Shown here piece by piece: positions 26,026 to 38,500 of a stretch of 64,000 nucleotides of DNA. The notes beneath the pieces are model-generated. The model worked only from the letters and a program-made list of their open reading frames with translations. It did not search any database and was not told where the DNA came from. Position 1 is the first letter of the stretch. Every line of letters begins with the position of its first letter. The stretch comes from Tubiluchus corallicola (lineage: Eukaryota > Priapulida > Priapulimorpha > Priapulimorphida > Tubiluchidae): positions 1,964,501 to 2,028,500 of the forward strand of contig JAQGDQ010000002.1 of assembly GCA_030141605.1 (NCBI GenBank), in the 5' to 3' direction. The translations under genes were made by a program, and so were the position numbers.

Positions 26026-26108
26026 AAGAGTGATGATGATGAAGATGATGACGATGACGATGATGATGATGACGATTAATTGTGGTGATGATGAGATGGT
26101 GCTGCTCA

Positions 26109-26173
<65 letters not shown>

Positions 26174-26190
26174 GTGATGATGACGAGGAC
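26026..26190. repeat. compound (GAT)n-(CTG)n trinucleotide repeat
   Basis: GAT/GAC units, then seven CTG-like units at about 26110-26131, then a long pure GAT run. Confidence 0.9.
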
Positions 26191-26223
26191 AACGACGACG
26201 AGGACGAGGAGGAAAGAGAGTGA

Positions 26224-26229
<6 letters not shown>

Positions 26230-26283
<54 letters not shown>
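26230..26283. repeat. (GA)n microsatellite, about 27 units
   Basis: Perfect AG alternation, separated from the GAT repeat by a short purine-rich GACGAGGA stretch. Confidence 0.95.
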
Positions 26284-26286
<3 letters not shown>

Positions 26287-26289
26287 GGT

Positions 26290-29200
26290 GCATTAAACGA
26301 AGAGAGACACTACTTATCATAGATATCAAGCATCCGAAAGTGGTATCACATTTCATGAATACTCATCGGCGCCTGTTACAAGTTAACTTCGATTTGAATT
26401 CCTAAAGTAAATTATGTCAAATACTTTTCAACATAATAACCAGGCAAGAACCAAAAACTGTCTAGTTGCATCAGACAGCAAAATAAAGATTATTTCCGCT
26501 TGAATCGTCATCTATACCCATCTAACCTACTCATTGATAATGGTCGGTTTATAATGTTTAGCACCTAATGCTTTCCTTTGAAGTTGAATTTGTGCTCCTG
26601 ATCGCTTGGGAGTCGAGCATTATTTTACACTTCATTATATTCTACGTGACAAGCCTTGATTAAAGCATGCATATAGAAAGCTTATTAATGTCTAATTGCC
26701 AACTGATCTCATCATGTATAAGTTGCGTGATTAGCGGTTTCTATGAGCCTTTTTCTGAGGAGTTACTTGCGTTTGCCGATGAACAAAAGTGGGTAAATCT
26801 TCAAGTTCTAAGCTGTGACGTGAGCAGAAATTGAAGAATGCTATCAAATTGCGAGAAAAGTGACGCGTGGTTTCGCAAAAAAGCGCACGTCGTTAGTTAG
26901 CGGGCTGGCATTATAAATATGGATGTAGTTTTGAAATCACGCGTACAGTTGTTATGGCACGCATGAGTCTGAAGCGTTAATGGTACTAATACCCGCAATG
27001 CTGTTTTGCGTGGCTTAAAGTTTTCACTACTTTTTGGTTGAAATTAAAGGGAAATGAGGCCTCTAATGGAAAACGCATTACTTTGATGAATATACACTTA
27101 ATTTATGTAAAAAAACATTTAGAAAAAAGTTCTTACGTTTACGATTAAGCTACAGAGCCTTTTCTCGTTAAATCGAATTTTGAAATACATGTAGTTGAGT
27201 CGTTCTTTTTTGCTTCAACTCAGTAACAGAGTTAAATACAGTTTGACATAGGTGACTCAACCAAAAAAATCTTCGCCATAAGCACACAAACGCAAATCAA
27301 TTAATCAGTCAGTAAACTCTTATTTAAATAAATAAAAAACTACACACATCATGTTAAAGATCTCGTAGATGAACTGAGCTAGCATCCATGGTCGATAGAC
27401 TTATCCGTTTGCAAATGTTGTAGAAGGACTGAGTAATATGTAATTTGTGAACAGCAAACTTCTAGATCAGAATGTAAGAATTTCTGCTTAATTTAATGTG
27501 CCAGTTTTTGTGCAATGTCATAGTGCCATGTTTGTATGTTTTTATTTTATTTTAGCACCCTTATTATGGATCCGCTCCTTTTTTGGAAGCGATCAGCTGA
27601 AACCAGCAGTAAAGATGGAGTGTTGTGTTAACAAGGAGAAAAACTTCATTATTTATGCACGTGACAGAGCAAGAACTCAACACGTGTCTGAGATAAAATC
27701 TCCAACTCACAGATTCGCTGAATTTATGCGATTTATAGACAGACACCATCTGCAGCTCCTGCCCAGTAAGGAAATCCCAGACGCTAAATTAATTCTTATA
27801 ATAATGTTCTTGTAATTTATTGATAAGAAACAACTGAAGTGACAAAAAGTTGTTGGAAAGTAAATTTTATGCTCTTAGTCACTATAGGCAGTTGGCAGTA
27901 ATACATGCATCGCCTAAAATTACGACCAAATATTAAATCGTAACATATTAAACGAAATGTATATTTCAGATTTTGGGGGTTAACATAGAATTATTAAATT
28001 TTTTAAACAAAATTTGCCAAAAAGATGTAGAAAAAATTTAAACTGAATCTGGATTTGAACTAGAAGCAAAGTCATAATTCTACAACTAGATCGTTTATCT
28101 GAATTTAAACGAACTTCAAGTCGTTAGAAAAATCGCAAAACTTAAGCTGCTCTTCCTTTATTCACTTATGTGCATTTTGCTGATTTTTTTAATATGACTA
28201 AATGAATAAAAATTACCGAAGTCCATAATCTAAAAACTAGTAAACAGCTCTCAGTTGTCTGATGTTTACCTTACTGTAGCAGTTTCGTTACACGAAACAC
28301 ATCTTGCATATTGCTGCAACAAGATGCTCTTATTTGGCACTAACAAATGGTATTAGTTTCCCAAGGGTTGGAAACCCATTTTTTCAATATTTTAACAAGT
28401 AAACCGAAACAATTACGTATATTTATCATGTTAGTTGTTGTGAGTTGTTGGAAATACTAATAAGGTATTTCTACATAGGATCGCAAGTTTTGCAACTTTC
28501 TCTTGTGAACGCCATGAATGCCATGCGTTGATAGCATTTGGTTGTCGTCAATGGTAAGCATTGCAGTAAGCGAGAGTTGAATCGATGGCTCGCACTGCTT
28601 TAACAAGTGCTTTCCAACTGTTAATGTTACACCCTCTGTCAACAGCTGTTTGTATCAGTAAATTGTGTAAATAAAAACGTACTTAGTACCGATAATGCAG
28701 GACACATCGGGCTGATATGGGATGACCTGATTTCAAGGAATAAAGTATCCTATACCTTGGAATGAAATTTGATGCGGTGTTACTCTGCAAAAAGTGCATG
28801 CATGGCCAACAACAATAGAACATTCATTTTTGTATTGAGTTACTTATGTCGTCTGCCTTCGGATTTAAATGACACCTCGGCGGCATTTATAAATGCGCGC
28901 ATACGCGTTTTCATCACTTATTCAGGCATTATAACAAAAGGAATAGAAAACGTAAATGGTTAGACCTGTGTACTTATTGTCACTGTGAAAAGCTTTGGGT
29001 AATGATTATAATATGAAACGTAGGGCCTACATTCTAATCATGTAATGCATTCAGAGATGGTGAAATCATTTCTTTGACAATGTGAAATCATACAAATTGG
29101 AGGAGGGTTTTCTATAAATCTCCTCGCGAAATTTATAAGCATATAATCGGATCTGCACTTTGGGGTTATTCTTTGCAAATTTTCATATTTCCCCATCTGT

Positions 29201-30200
29201 GGAACTGCATCATTTTGGCGTTGTGCGAGGTCTTTTGTAGCCGTAACAAAGAAAGGACGTTTTTTAAAGGCTTCGTTTGCAAATCTTATAAAATCGAGTT
29301 GGTTTTGCACATAAAAAAACCTCCGTTTGTACATAACTACAACATGCATTCCACGAAAGAAAATTGGACCATGCTTAGTCGGGAAGCAATCAGTTTAGTC
29401 ACACAATTTTCCACTTCAGACGGAAAAAATTAAGTTTACACGTCTTTCATTGTCGTGGGTTTTCAAACTTCTTTGACATGCTAAAATAGATTGTGCAGAA
29501 ATTGAAGTGACGCAAGATCCTGTCAAAACACAACTGCGTGTGTAGGTCCTATAGTGGCGACTAAAATCTAGGTTTTGCTTAAAATAGGCTTACAGGCTGG
29601 ATTATTTGTACTCCCCTCCATTATTCTGTAAGCAAATAACTTGAATCAATTTTAGAGGTCCTAGGAAAACATGTGCAAACGTCTGTAGGCGTGTTTAAGT
29701 ATCAACTGAAGAGGCTATACGCCAGGTGTGTGTTTATAAGTCCATTATACTGCAAATGAAATTGTGCTACTGAGAGAGCAAAAGTTTATGTTTTCTATGT
29801 AAACGATACATTAACATTTAGAGGCGATATAGTATCATACTTGAAGATATCAGGTGACGTGAAAATTAATGTTAAAGTTGTATGTACGCAACTTGCAATT
29901 TTTAGGTATTTTACACGTAAAGAGAAGATTAAAGTCACACCTAGATTTTTATCTCAGCAATAGTTGCTGTAGGTGGCGGCACCTATAAACTTTTACTGCG
30001 TTATTTATACAAAAATAATAAAGCGAACAAAACATTACAAAGGGTATAAACTGAAAAGATTCATGAGAATGAGAACGTATACAACTTTTCCTAGGTGCAT
30101 TACAATTGTAATTGCAAAAACTGAGTAATTTAATAGTAATTTAATTATTGTATTTTTATCATAACATCAATTTCATGAGTAACTCTGTAATATTAAAACA
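26290..30200. other. non-coding interval
   Basis: No gene supported. It contains one SINE-like fragment (28030-28125). An open frame at 27557-27770 has an acceptor-like start and a weak donor but no family signal and was not called. Confidence 0.45.
28030..28125 (-). repeat. tRNA-derived SINE-like fragment
   Basis: The minus strand reads AGTTCAAATCCAG (B-box-like) followed by TTTAAATTTTTTC. This layout, B box then an AATTTTTTC-type tail, is shared with the right arm of the fold-back element at 48.8 kb. No A box good enough for a tRNA gene is seen. Confidence 0.4.
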
Positions 30201-30204
30201 CAAG

Positions 30205-30720
30205 AAAACACTCTTCACTAATAAAGCTCAAAAAATTTATCTTTAAATTTGATGTCACCTACACTGCGGTCTTATGCATACAGGACTTGCGTTAGCAGTA
30301 AAATCTGCGTAAAACTTGTTAAGTTTAGAATCCCCCGATGACCGTTAGACGCAGCCATTTTAACGTCAGTCGTTTGGAACAAGTTTAGACCAACATTAAG
30401 TATAGTTTGAAAAGTAATCAGAGCATTCTCGTAACACACTCTTCCCTAACTAAGCGAAAGTTTAAATTAATTTGTCTTGTCAATAAGATTAATAATGTGT
30501 TGATGATTCAGTGATGTACACTGGGATGGCGATACAGTGGCGTTTTACAAGATGGCGCGAACATTTTAAATTAACAACAATTTTCTTTTCCAATTACATA
30601 AGTCTTTCAAATAGGTATGCCTAATGCTAAGCAATATAACTTTGTATTTAAAGTTTGGGATGTACTTTAAAATTCCCTTTCCTTTTTAAGTTTGAGTAAT
30701 AATTATGTTTACTTTTCAAA
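30205..30720 (+). repeat. uncharacterised dispersed repeat, copy 1
   Basis: Collinear over about 500 bases with 50645-51330. Shared blocks in the same order include AAACACTCTT at the left, GCATACAGG, GATGAC/GATGATC followed by CGCAGCCATTTTAAC-like sequence, TCAATAAxATxAATAATGTG, the segment ending in ATTTTAAATTAA, ATAAGTCTTTCAAA, and ATGTACTTTAAAATT. No coding capacity and no clear terminal inverted repeats were seen. It is probably a decayed non-autonomous transposon, but the class is unknown. Confidence 0.75.
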
Positions 30721-33700
30721 AAGCTCAAGTTGCTGTGCTTGACTCGCCAAGCAGTCGTTGGTCATTACGCTGCTGGTAATTTAATTACTAATTGCAGGTG
30801 CGTAATTACAACTCTTATGTCTGCTGATAAGTTATCTGTCTAAAAGTTGGTAGATAACATCACACCTACACAAAGAAGCACTTAGCCAGAAGTTAACAAT
30901 AATGAGGCTAAGGAGGGCTTGCTTTTGACTTATTTATGACTGCTATCTCTTTCTAAGCTGCAACAAATAGTGCAATTAATTATTTAAGACAAGGAGTTGG
31001 AGAGGTTCTTAAATAGAGGTACTGTGATTTATGAATGTCACAGAACATTTCAGCTAAAAAGCAAACATAACAGCACGTAAATCAACAAATTATTTGACAC
31101 GCCGTTTTCTCTAGTCCCTCCTGTCATTAGACCAAGACACCATGCTAATCCCTAAATGTCGTTAGACTTGATCCAGTTATTTCCAGCCACGATGTAGTGA
31201 TACTTAACGTGGCTAATGTAGTGATACTTAAGGAAATCACCTTTTTCCATGTGGCAATTTCGACTACATAATGGCAAGAACAAACAAAGAAACGAACGAA
31301 CGCACAAACAAGCAAGCAAACAGAGAATGAACGGCATACTAACAAACGAATGAACCAACAAAATAAAGAATCAAACAGCATACTACGACATAATCGCAAA
31401 GGGTTATGGTCTAATGAACGATGGCGTCAGCGATGAGAAGCATTATTATAACAATGACAATAGCGACAATAAATTTGTGGCGGCCATAAAGTTTCGCGAG
31501 CTTATAATTATATGAAAAAACATAGAATATTTCAACTAAGAAAGCCCTTAAACAAATTTCAGAGTTAAGCTGCAAAATCGCTGTGATCCTTTTCAGTGTG
31601 AAGAAACTAAGAAGCCAATCACTTTTTGTAAGAACAGTAAATTAGAGTTATTCTATAAGTGAAAAAGGTATATCATGTTTTTCTACTCGGCCAATAAATT
31701 CCGCAATTTCGTCCAACAAATTAGGCTGTAAATTGTGTTGTTATGTTCAAAAGCGAGCTAAGAACAACTTTGCAAAGGTTTAGCGCACCCGTAGTCTCCT
31801 CAGAATGGTAAGTGCGCATTAATATCTAGGTCAGGTATTCTAGATGTTGCAACGTTTTCAGTAGATTATTACTTTTAAGTTTCTCATTAATGTTCGTGAT
31901 TTATAATTAGTTGTTGTGGTTGTTTCGAATTGCGTAGTAAGTTGTGCGTCTTTTCGGATCCGCCCGTAGCCTGTAGCAGTAGGGAGAAATTATTGGAAAT
32001 CCGATACCCCAGTGGGGCCCGTGCAATGCTAACGTAATTGCCAACTGATGGCTCTTGTCTGTCAACTCAAGTCTCAACTTGTAAATCTTGGCAAAGACGT
32101 TGTTGTTTGATTTTCTTGGGAGATAACATGAAGAGTTTAGCCAGGGATCTTGAATATATGAAGGTGAAAAACGATGGGTGAGGTTTTAATGTGGTTGATG
32201 AATATCCTGGTTTGCATTTTACGGCATCTTTTGCACACATGTGAACTAAAACTCAAATATTATTTGTTCCCCACAGCTTCCACCAAAATTCAAATTCGCG
32301 TTTTGATGCGCCCACATCACTGAGATGATTATAGAACTTTTGTCTTCTATAGAGACCTTCAGGATCTATTCCCGATTTGTTCACTTTCTTCCTCAGTAGC
32401 AATTTAGGGATAATCTTGCATTTATGTAACAAATGCACGTACCACACGAATGCGTGCGAATGCACGGCGGTTTTACAACTTTAATCTTAGATCTTAGTTT
32501 TTCCTCTTGGGTTGATCAATGTAACTACTGTTGTGAGGATTGTAACAGTGTAACATGTTGTAAGCGTATTTATTCATTAATTTCACTCACTCTGGCAGTT
32601 AATACTATCACCTTAGTAGAACGTATATTCTATATTAAATTAAAATAACAGGCGTAGCTTTGCTGTTGCATGTTTTATCCGCTACCTCTTCCTATGCCTG
32701 TCTGCTTCGCTTCTTGTTGTTTTTCAGTGCCTGGATGAATAAAAACGCAGGAAGACAATGTCTGGCAATTAAAGACGTAGTTGGCACCGTGTCTAACGCA
32801 TTTACATAGTTGATACAGCTGCCGACCACATGACGGGATTCTCCGGCACGAATCAGACGTCCGACTTGGCTTCTTCGATATGAAACCGACACCCATCCCC
32901 ACAGCGACTCGATACAAATACAAGCTGAAACGCGTAATTTGAATCGAATTAGAAGCGTGGGAAAATTCTGGCATTTGAAAATTCACGTGTTTTTCCGAGT
33001 AATAAGGGTATAAAATTTGTTTATTTTATTGTTTTATGTCATGCAGTGGTATGTTACTTGAGTTGTTACATTGCAAACATTGAAAGTATATTTAAATTTT
33101 ATGTGGATCGTTAATAATTTTAAATCCCGTGCGGCGCGTTTTTATGACTTTGCAGGAAATCTTTGTTATTCCCTGTCGGGTTTGTAATTCAGTTTTATTT
33201 TATTGTTTGCTGTAAAGAAGGCTATTATTTAAATAAATTTCGGTACTTGGGCTCGGTTTAATTGCGTGTTTATAAATGTGTGATTAACTCTTAAACTCGA
33301 AAAAGGGTAATTTGCTCCAAGATGTTCACCCGTTGGTAGACATAAACACAAGTGTCTTAGCACATGAATAACAAACATTTGAATGTTAACTCTAAATTAT
33401 TAGTATATGGAAGAACCATAGGAAAATATAAGCTGCAACACAGTGATTTTTGCACAAATTTATATAATAGCTATAACTCATATAATGGAATCACTTAAAC
33501 GAAAATTTTAATTATATAATAAAAATGTCCAGCTGAAGTTATCAATGTTTAAAGGAGAAATTTTTCACAATGGTATTGCTCGTCAGTTAATACATCAACA
33601 AATATGTACATAAAAGAACGTATAAATAAACATTATTTAGTTCTAGTTGTTTGACACACGGAAGTTTGTACAAAATGACACTTCATCCTAATAATTACTG

Positions 33701-34345
33701 CTTTTGTTTTTTTCTACCATCATCACATTTTAATGAAAATTTCTAAAGATACCAGAAATCTGCGAAAAAGTCTCATCTTATTCTATATTCGTGGTCTTTT
33801 GTTTGGGAATAATAGAGATATCGACTATTTCCGCAACTCGTAAATTATCGGCTGTTTCCGTAAGCACTCGCTGAATTATCGCCTTTTTCCGCATTTGTCT
33901 GATATTTTCGCTAGCGACTGTTGACATAAGAACCATTAATGTCGCATCTTATGATTTACGTTTTCCAATTACTTAATACTGTATATCAAATGGATAATTG
34001 CTTATTATTAAATTATATACGAGTCCCGGTGCTCTTGCAGTTGCAAATGTAAAGTGATGGTCCTAATATGCCGAGTTTGCATCTGAGTTTAAGGATGTTT
34101 GTTTGTTGAGATAGCCAATTCAAGACAGGCGAGTTTTTTTGCAAGATTGTAGCTTCATATAAGCTATAGTGCGTCAACGTGTTATTTGGGCTTATAAATG
34201 GAGTTTTGGAACTAGTGCTAGTAATTGGTAAAACGCCGAATACCAGGCTCGTGGCTAAAAACAGTATTAAAAAGTATGGCAAAAATATATAGCACCAAAA
34301 CCCCTTAATTGTTTATTAAAACCACAAATATTAGTAAAGCATAAG
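30721..34345. other. non-coding interval
   Basis: No gene supported. An AACA/AACG period-4 patch lies at about 31280-31375. A less A+T-rich patch lies at about 32790-32900. Neither has a recognisable product. Confidence 0.45.
31280..31375. repeat. imperfect (AAAC)n / (AACG)n period-4 repeat
   Basis: AACA, AACG, AAGC and AATG words in 4-base register; it produces a Cys/Leu/Val-rich spurious frame on the minus strand. Confidence 0.75.
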
Positions 34346-34349
34346 GGCA

Positions 34350-34419
34350 CGACGACGATGATGATGATGATGATGATGACGATGATGACGACGACGAAGA
34401 CGACGACGACGACGACGAC

Positions 34420-34458
<39 letters not shown>
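34350..34458. repeat. (GAT)n / (GAC)n repeat
   Basis: Alternating blocks of GAC and GAT units. On the minus strand it encodes a poly-serine run within a 90-residue frame that has no other protein features. Confidence 0.92.
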
Positions 34459-34589
34459 ATCAATAATACCACGATGGTAATTATAATAATAATTTCGTTT
34501 AGGCTATAGTCCAAAGATAACACCTTTAGTAACTCAATGCTTATTTCCAAGGTGATCCCGATTATTATTACCCGCACGTTACTTCGATA

Positions 34590-34722
34590 AGCCCCCGTAC
34601 TTGGTCAAAGAACAAGCGGTACCATTTTCAAGTCTTTCGTATGACTCGGTCGAGAGTTGAACCCACGACCTTACCACGTGTGGTAAGCGAGCACGCTATC
34701 AATGAGCTACGCCACCCGGTAC
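34590..34722 (-). mobile_element. tRNA-derived SINE copy
   Basis: The minus strand has an A-box-like TGGCGTAGCTCATTGATAGC, a variable anticodon region, and a good B box GGGTTCAACTC. A non-tRNA body starts GAGTCATACGAAAGACTTGA and passes through AATGGTACCGCTTGTTC. The T-arm stem pairs at four of five positions, but the anticodon arm is poor, so a functional tRNA is unlikely. The head-plus-body layout is that of a tRNA-derived SINE. From general knowledge the body resembles SINE bodies seen in many invertebrate genomes. Confidence 0.65.
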
Positions 34723-34729
34723 AAATTTC

Positions 34730-35320
34730 TCTCAGTTTTGTCGTCACTATTTTCGACAAAGTACTGAGTAATTAATTTGGCTTTCCAGTATCATGATAGC
34801 GTCGATGACATTATCACGCTAAAGCTTTCTTTCTTTAGCAAATTTAAACCATAAGGGATTGGACAAAAGACCTTGATCTGCCCTCTTACTGATACGAGCA
34901 ATTAGAGTAACGCAGAAAGAATAACACAGAAAGGTTAACTAATGTATCGTCATGTTTGAACTGGGTAGAGAAAAAGGAACAATTATTAACAAAACAAAGT
35001 AAAATCAGAAACGGGTGCAATTAGATGCCGCCAGAGAACATAAAATAAAATAAAAGTAATGGGCGTTTATGAGTTCCATAACTCTCTTCTCATAGTCTAC
35101 CCTTAATCCGCGCGCAACAGATTCTAAAGAAAACCCATTTTCTAAGATAATTGCTGGTTTCTTTTTATTTTATCCTTTTGTTTTGCATCGAGTCATAACT
35201 CTTAACTATAGCAATTAGGTCACGAAACTAGACATGGTTTAAAAAGCTGCGGTTGTTTGCTTTTTAAATTTCCGAAATAGGAGTCAACATGTGAACACTA
35301 AGACGTTGCTCAATCGCATT
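34730..35320. other. non-coding interval
   Basis: Nothing recognised. Confidence 0.5.
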
Positions 35321-35321
35321 T

Positions 35322-35560
35322 GGGTAAACCGCACTGCACCAGGCATAGTCAAGTGATAATTAGCGACGAGAACTGTGCAGATTGGTTATTGCTTCAGGCA
35401 CGAGTAAACCCAAACTTATGAGTAAACCACGCTGGACCAGGCGTAATCAAGTGATAACTAGTGACTAGCACTACGCATACTGGTCAAGTCACACAAGAGT
35501 GTAATAATGGTTTCTGACACGAATAAACCATACTAAACCAAGCATAGTCAGGTGATAAAC
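35322..35560 (+). repeat. tandem repeat, about 98-101 bp unit, 2.4 copies
   Basis: The unit begins with GTAAACC(G/A)C, continues CACCAGGCATAGTCAAGTGA, and recurs at about 35324, 35421 and 35522. Copies differ by scattered substitutions, and the third is cut off after about 40 bases. A short sub-repeat (TTCAGGCACGAGTAAACC versus TTCTGACACGAATAAACC) also lies at the unit ends. Non-coding. Confidence 0.8.
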
Positions 35561-38500
35561 ACGGTCATGCTCGCGGATTTTGATATAAATTCATTCAGAC
35601 GTGTTTTAGACGCGTTTAAAGGAAAGAACAAGTCACCCAATATGTTTGGTTTATTTTACTGTTATCACTTAAACTTAGAAAAATATAACAAAGAAATTTT
35701 CAAAAAACTGTCTATAAAGCATAAATTCAATATATACTACCCTTGAATAGAAACTGTTGTCGAACTAATGTTAGCTTACCTTAAATTAGCTATCTAATTA
35801 TTTTGTAAAAACTTATTATACTTTTGATGAAAAATTGACAGTGCGTTATTTTTGTTCAGGATGAATGACGTCATTGGAAAAAAATGGACATTGAAAATGG
35901 GAGCGCCAAAGCATGAAGTGATCGCGACTTCATAGTGATTTTACTAATTACACAAAGCTCTTATTGCAGTTTTATTACTAAATCCTTGTAACATTTTCCG
36001 CTAATATTGAAATAAGCCTGACTTTCTAGAAGGCTTGGCCTTTTCTTTAGCAACAGTAATTAAATTGTGAAAAAACTCGAGAGTTTTCAATACACAGAAT
36101 TTGCAGAATGTGCATGAATTTTTCAAGGCAAACTTGCTCAAAACCGCTCAGCGTGAAACTACAATCGGTACTAGTAATTATTACACTGCAATAAAATTGA
36201 GGCCATCGGAAGGCATTCAACGAAGTTATAATTACAATAACTAAAACATTGAGAAAAAGGAAAAAGTTTTTGATCACGCGTTTAGGTTAGACTAAATACA
36301 ATAATTTACTGCTACCGTTATTGACAGCCTTTGTCAAAAAACCGCCAAACAGCTTTATGCGGGAGTGCCTACATTACATTGTTTTTACAACTAATTTCCT
36401 AATTAGCAGGTTATGTAGTTAATTTGTTGTTTTAGTAGAAAGCTATTGCAACTGCCCAGGTTTCACACGTTTGAAATCAACACTGTAAACTGTCAGCAAA
36501 AAGAAATAAATGAGCAATTAGTGCAGTTTGTTAACTCAAATGAGCAACTGCAGTTTTGCTTTAATTGATTTTAAGCATTAATAAGCCACTCAGGTTTTCA
36601 ATAAAGGTAATAATAACGCCATGGTTGCATGCGTTTTTTCTGATTACGACTACCTGTAGTCTGAAAGCTCTCCTGATTGACAAATTGTGTTTGCACGAAG
36701 ACGTTGCATTAATTAATATAACTTGTCCTGAAGGCTTGTTACAGAGTCGTAGACAAATGCTAATGTCTGGGAGCGACTACCTCCCAACTTGAAATATGGC
36801 TTCTAGCGCAGGGTGTCGGCACTTTGCTTAATGAACCTTAATCAGGCGATATTAGTTATTTGCTACAAGGTGAACTGAAGCGGAAACAATAAATCTGTTA
36901 AGTAGATTGACAGTTTAGTAAGACGCGCATTTGTTTGTATTGTTATTGAGTTTTACAGAGACGATATGCGGAGATGATGCTAGTTGATGAATGAGGCTAG
37001 TCAAAAAAAAAATCGATTCAGTACTACCTTATATTCTTAAACAGACGAGTACGATAACACTGTTCTAGCAGTTGATTTATCATCATGACCATCATCACCA
37101 CCGTCATCATCGACATCAGCATTATCGTCATCGTCGTGAATGTCGCCATCATTGTCCACCAAAACATCACGTATTATGAAATATGACATTCAGACCAAAT
37201 TATCAGGCCAATTGCAGGCCAAGTTATCTAGATGGTGTATTGTCAAAACAAAACAACAAACTTATTGTCAAACAAAGAATCAAGAATTTTATTAAAAATT
37301 ACAAAATTTCAAAAATCTTTAAAAAATTGTTATAAGTTCCATGCTTTAAGCTACAAGCTCGACTACAATTACGGTATTTTATGTCTCATTTTAAATTCCC
37401 TATAGTCGTATTAAACGGCATTAAATCTTATTATTCTTTGTTGAAAATTTTCATCATTAAGGACAGCAATTAAATTTTTATGTTAAATATGCTAATTGTA
37501 GCATGTAAAATTTAATCCCCTATCTTAATAAGAACAATGTTGATGTAGAGATTTGATACTAAAACTTCTGCTAATACCGCATTAAGTATTAGCATTAATT
37601 AGCATAATTACCAGTGTTAATTAACATGAGTGGTCTACGGTTTCTCTAGCACCATTTAAAAGAATAAAACCTGGCTTCATGTACCTAGCAGAAGCTTATT
37701 ATCTTTACACAAAAACTGTCAGTTGTAATCCACTTCTAATTACTAGATTAATTAGAAAGATAGAACATGACACTTTTAATTTTAAGTTCTTTCATCGTCA
37801 GTAGTTGTTTATGTAATGAAGAAGTAGTCTCCACGTCAAAGCCTGGGGCTAGATTTTCAACGAAATTATAAATGTGGGCATTTAGCAGATTCTGTTTTCT
37901 TATTAATTAAAAAACCTCTTCCGCAACAAGCTTAATCGAAGCAATTTATTATGCTTAATGAATGTACTGTTCGGATTTGGCGTAATAACAGCATAAATTA
38001 ACATAAATATGCAGTTACTTATTAGGAATCTGTTGCTACAATCTTGACGCATATATATCATTAAGAGGAAACAGAGCACCTATTAAGTACTGTTTTGGGA
38101 ATGCCTTCACAGTTGACCCTATCCTTAGCGATCGCGTTAAACTGTTTTTGGTGTACTAAAACCACTAACGTTTTGATGAAAAATTCACACTGACTGAATG
38201 TTCTTTCCGATTACGGAGTTTTAACTCTTACTGAAAAGATCAAGTACATTTGATAAGAGTGTCTATAAGAGAGTGTCCTAGAGAAACAGAAATAAACAGA
38301 CTATCTAATTTCAGACTCTATTTGCAAAATTTGGAACAATTAGATGAAGTCATTAGCAGACGGTATTATATACAAGCTACTCTTGCCTCAGAAATAGAAT
38401 AAGTTATTCCTCATAAATAGTAATGTTCATAATATTTTCCAGGTGCACTCGTGCTTGAAAGATCCTTCTTTCTGACTCAAAACAAGGCAAACAACATGAA

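Noticed and set aside
27498-27815. 105-codon frame with an acceptor-like TTTTATTTTAG at its start and a donor-like CCCAGTAAGG
   Set aside because: The donor is weak, there is no recognisable domain, and no neighbouring exon fits. Chance occurrence is likely in 34 kb of A+T-rich DNA.
34305-34577. Frame encoding a long poly-serine run
   Set aside because: Produced by the (GAT)n/(GAC)n repeat; flanking residues show no protein family.
34635-34720. Functional tRNA gene on the minus strand
   Set aside because: A and B boxes are present, but the anticodon arm and acceptor stem do not form properly and a SINE body follows, so it is called a SINE.
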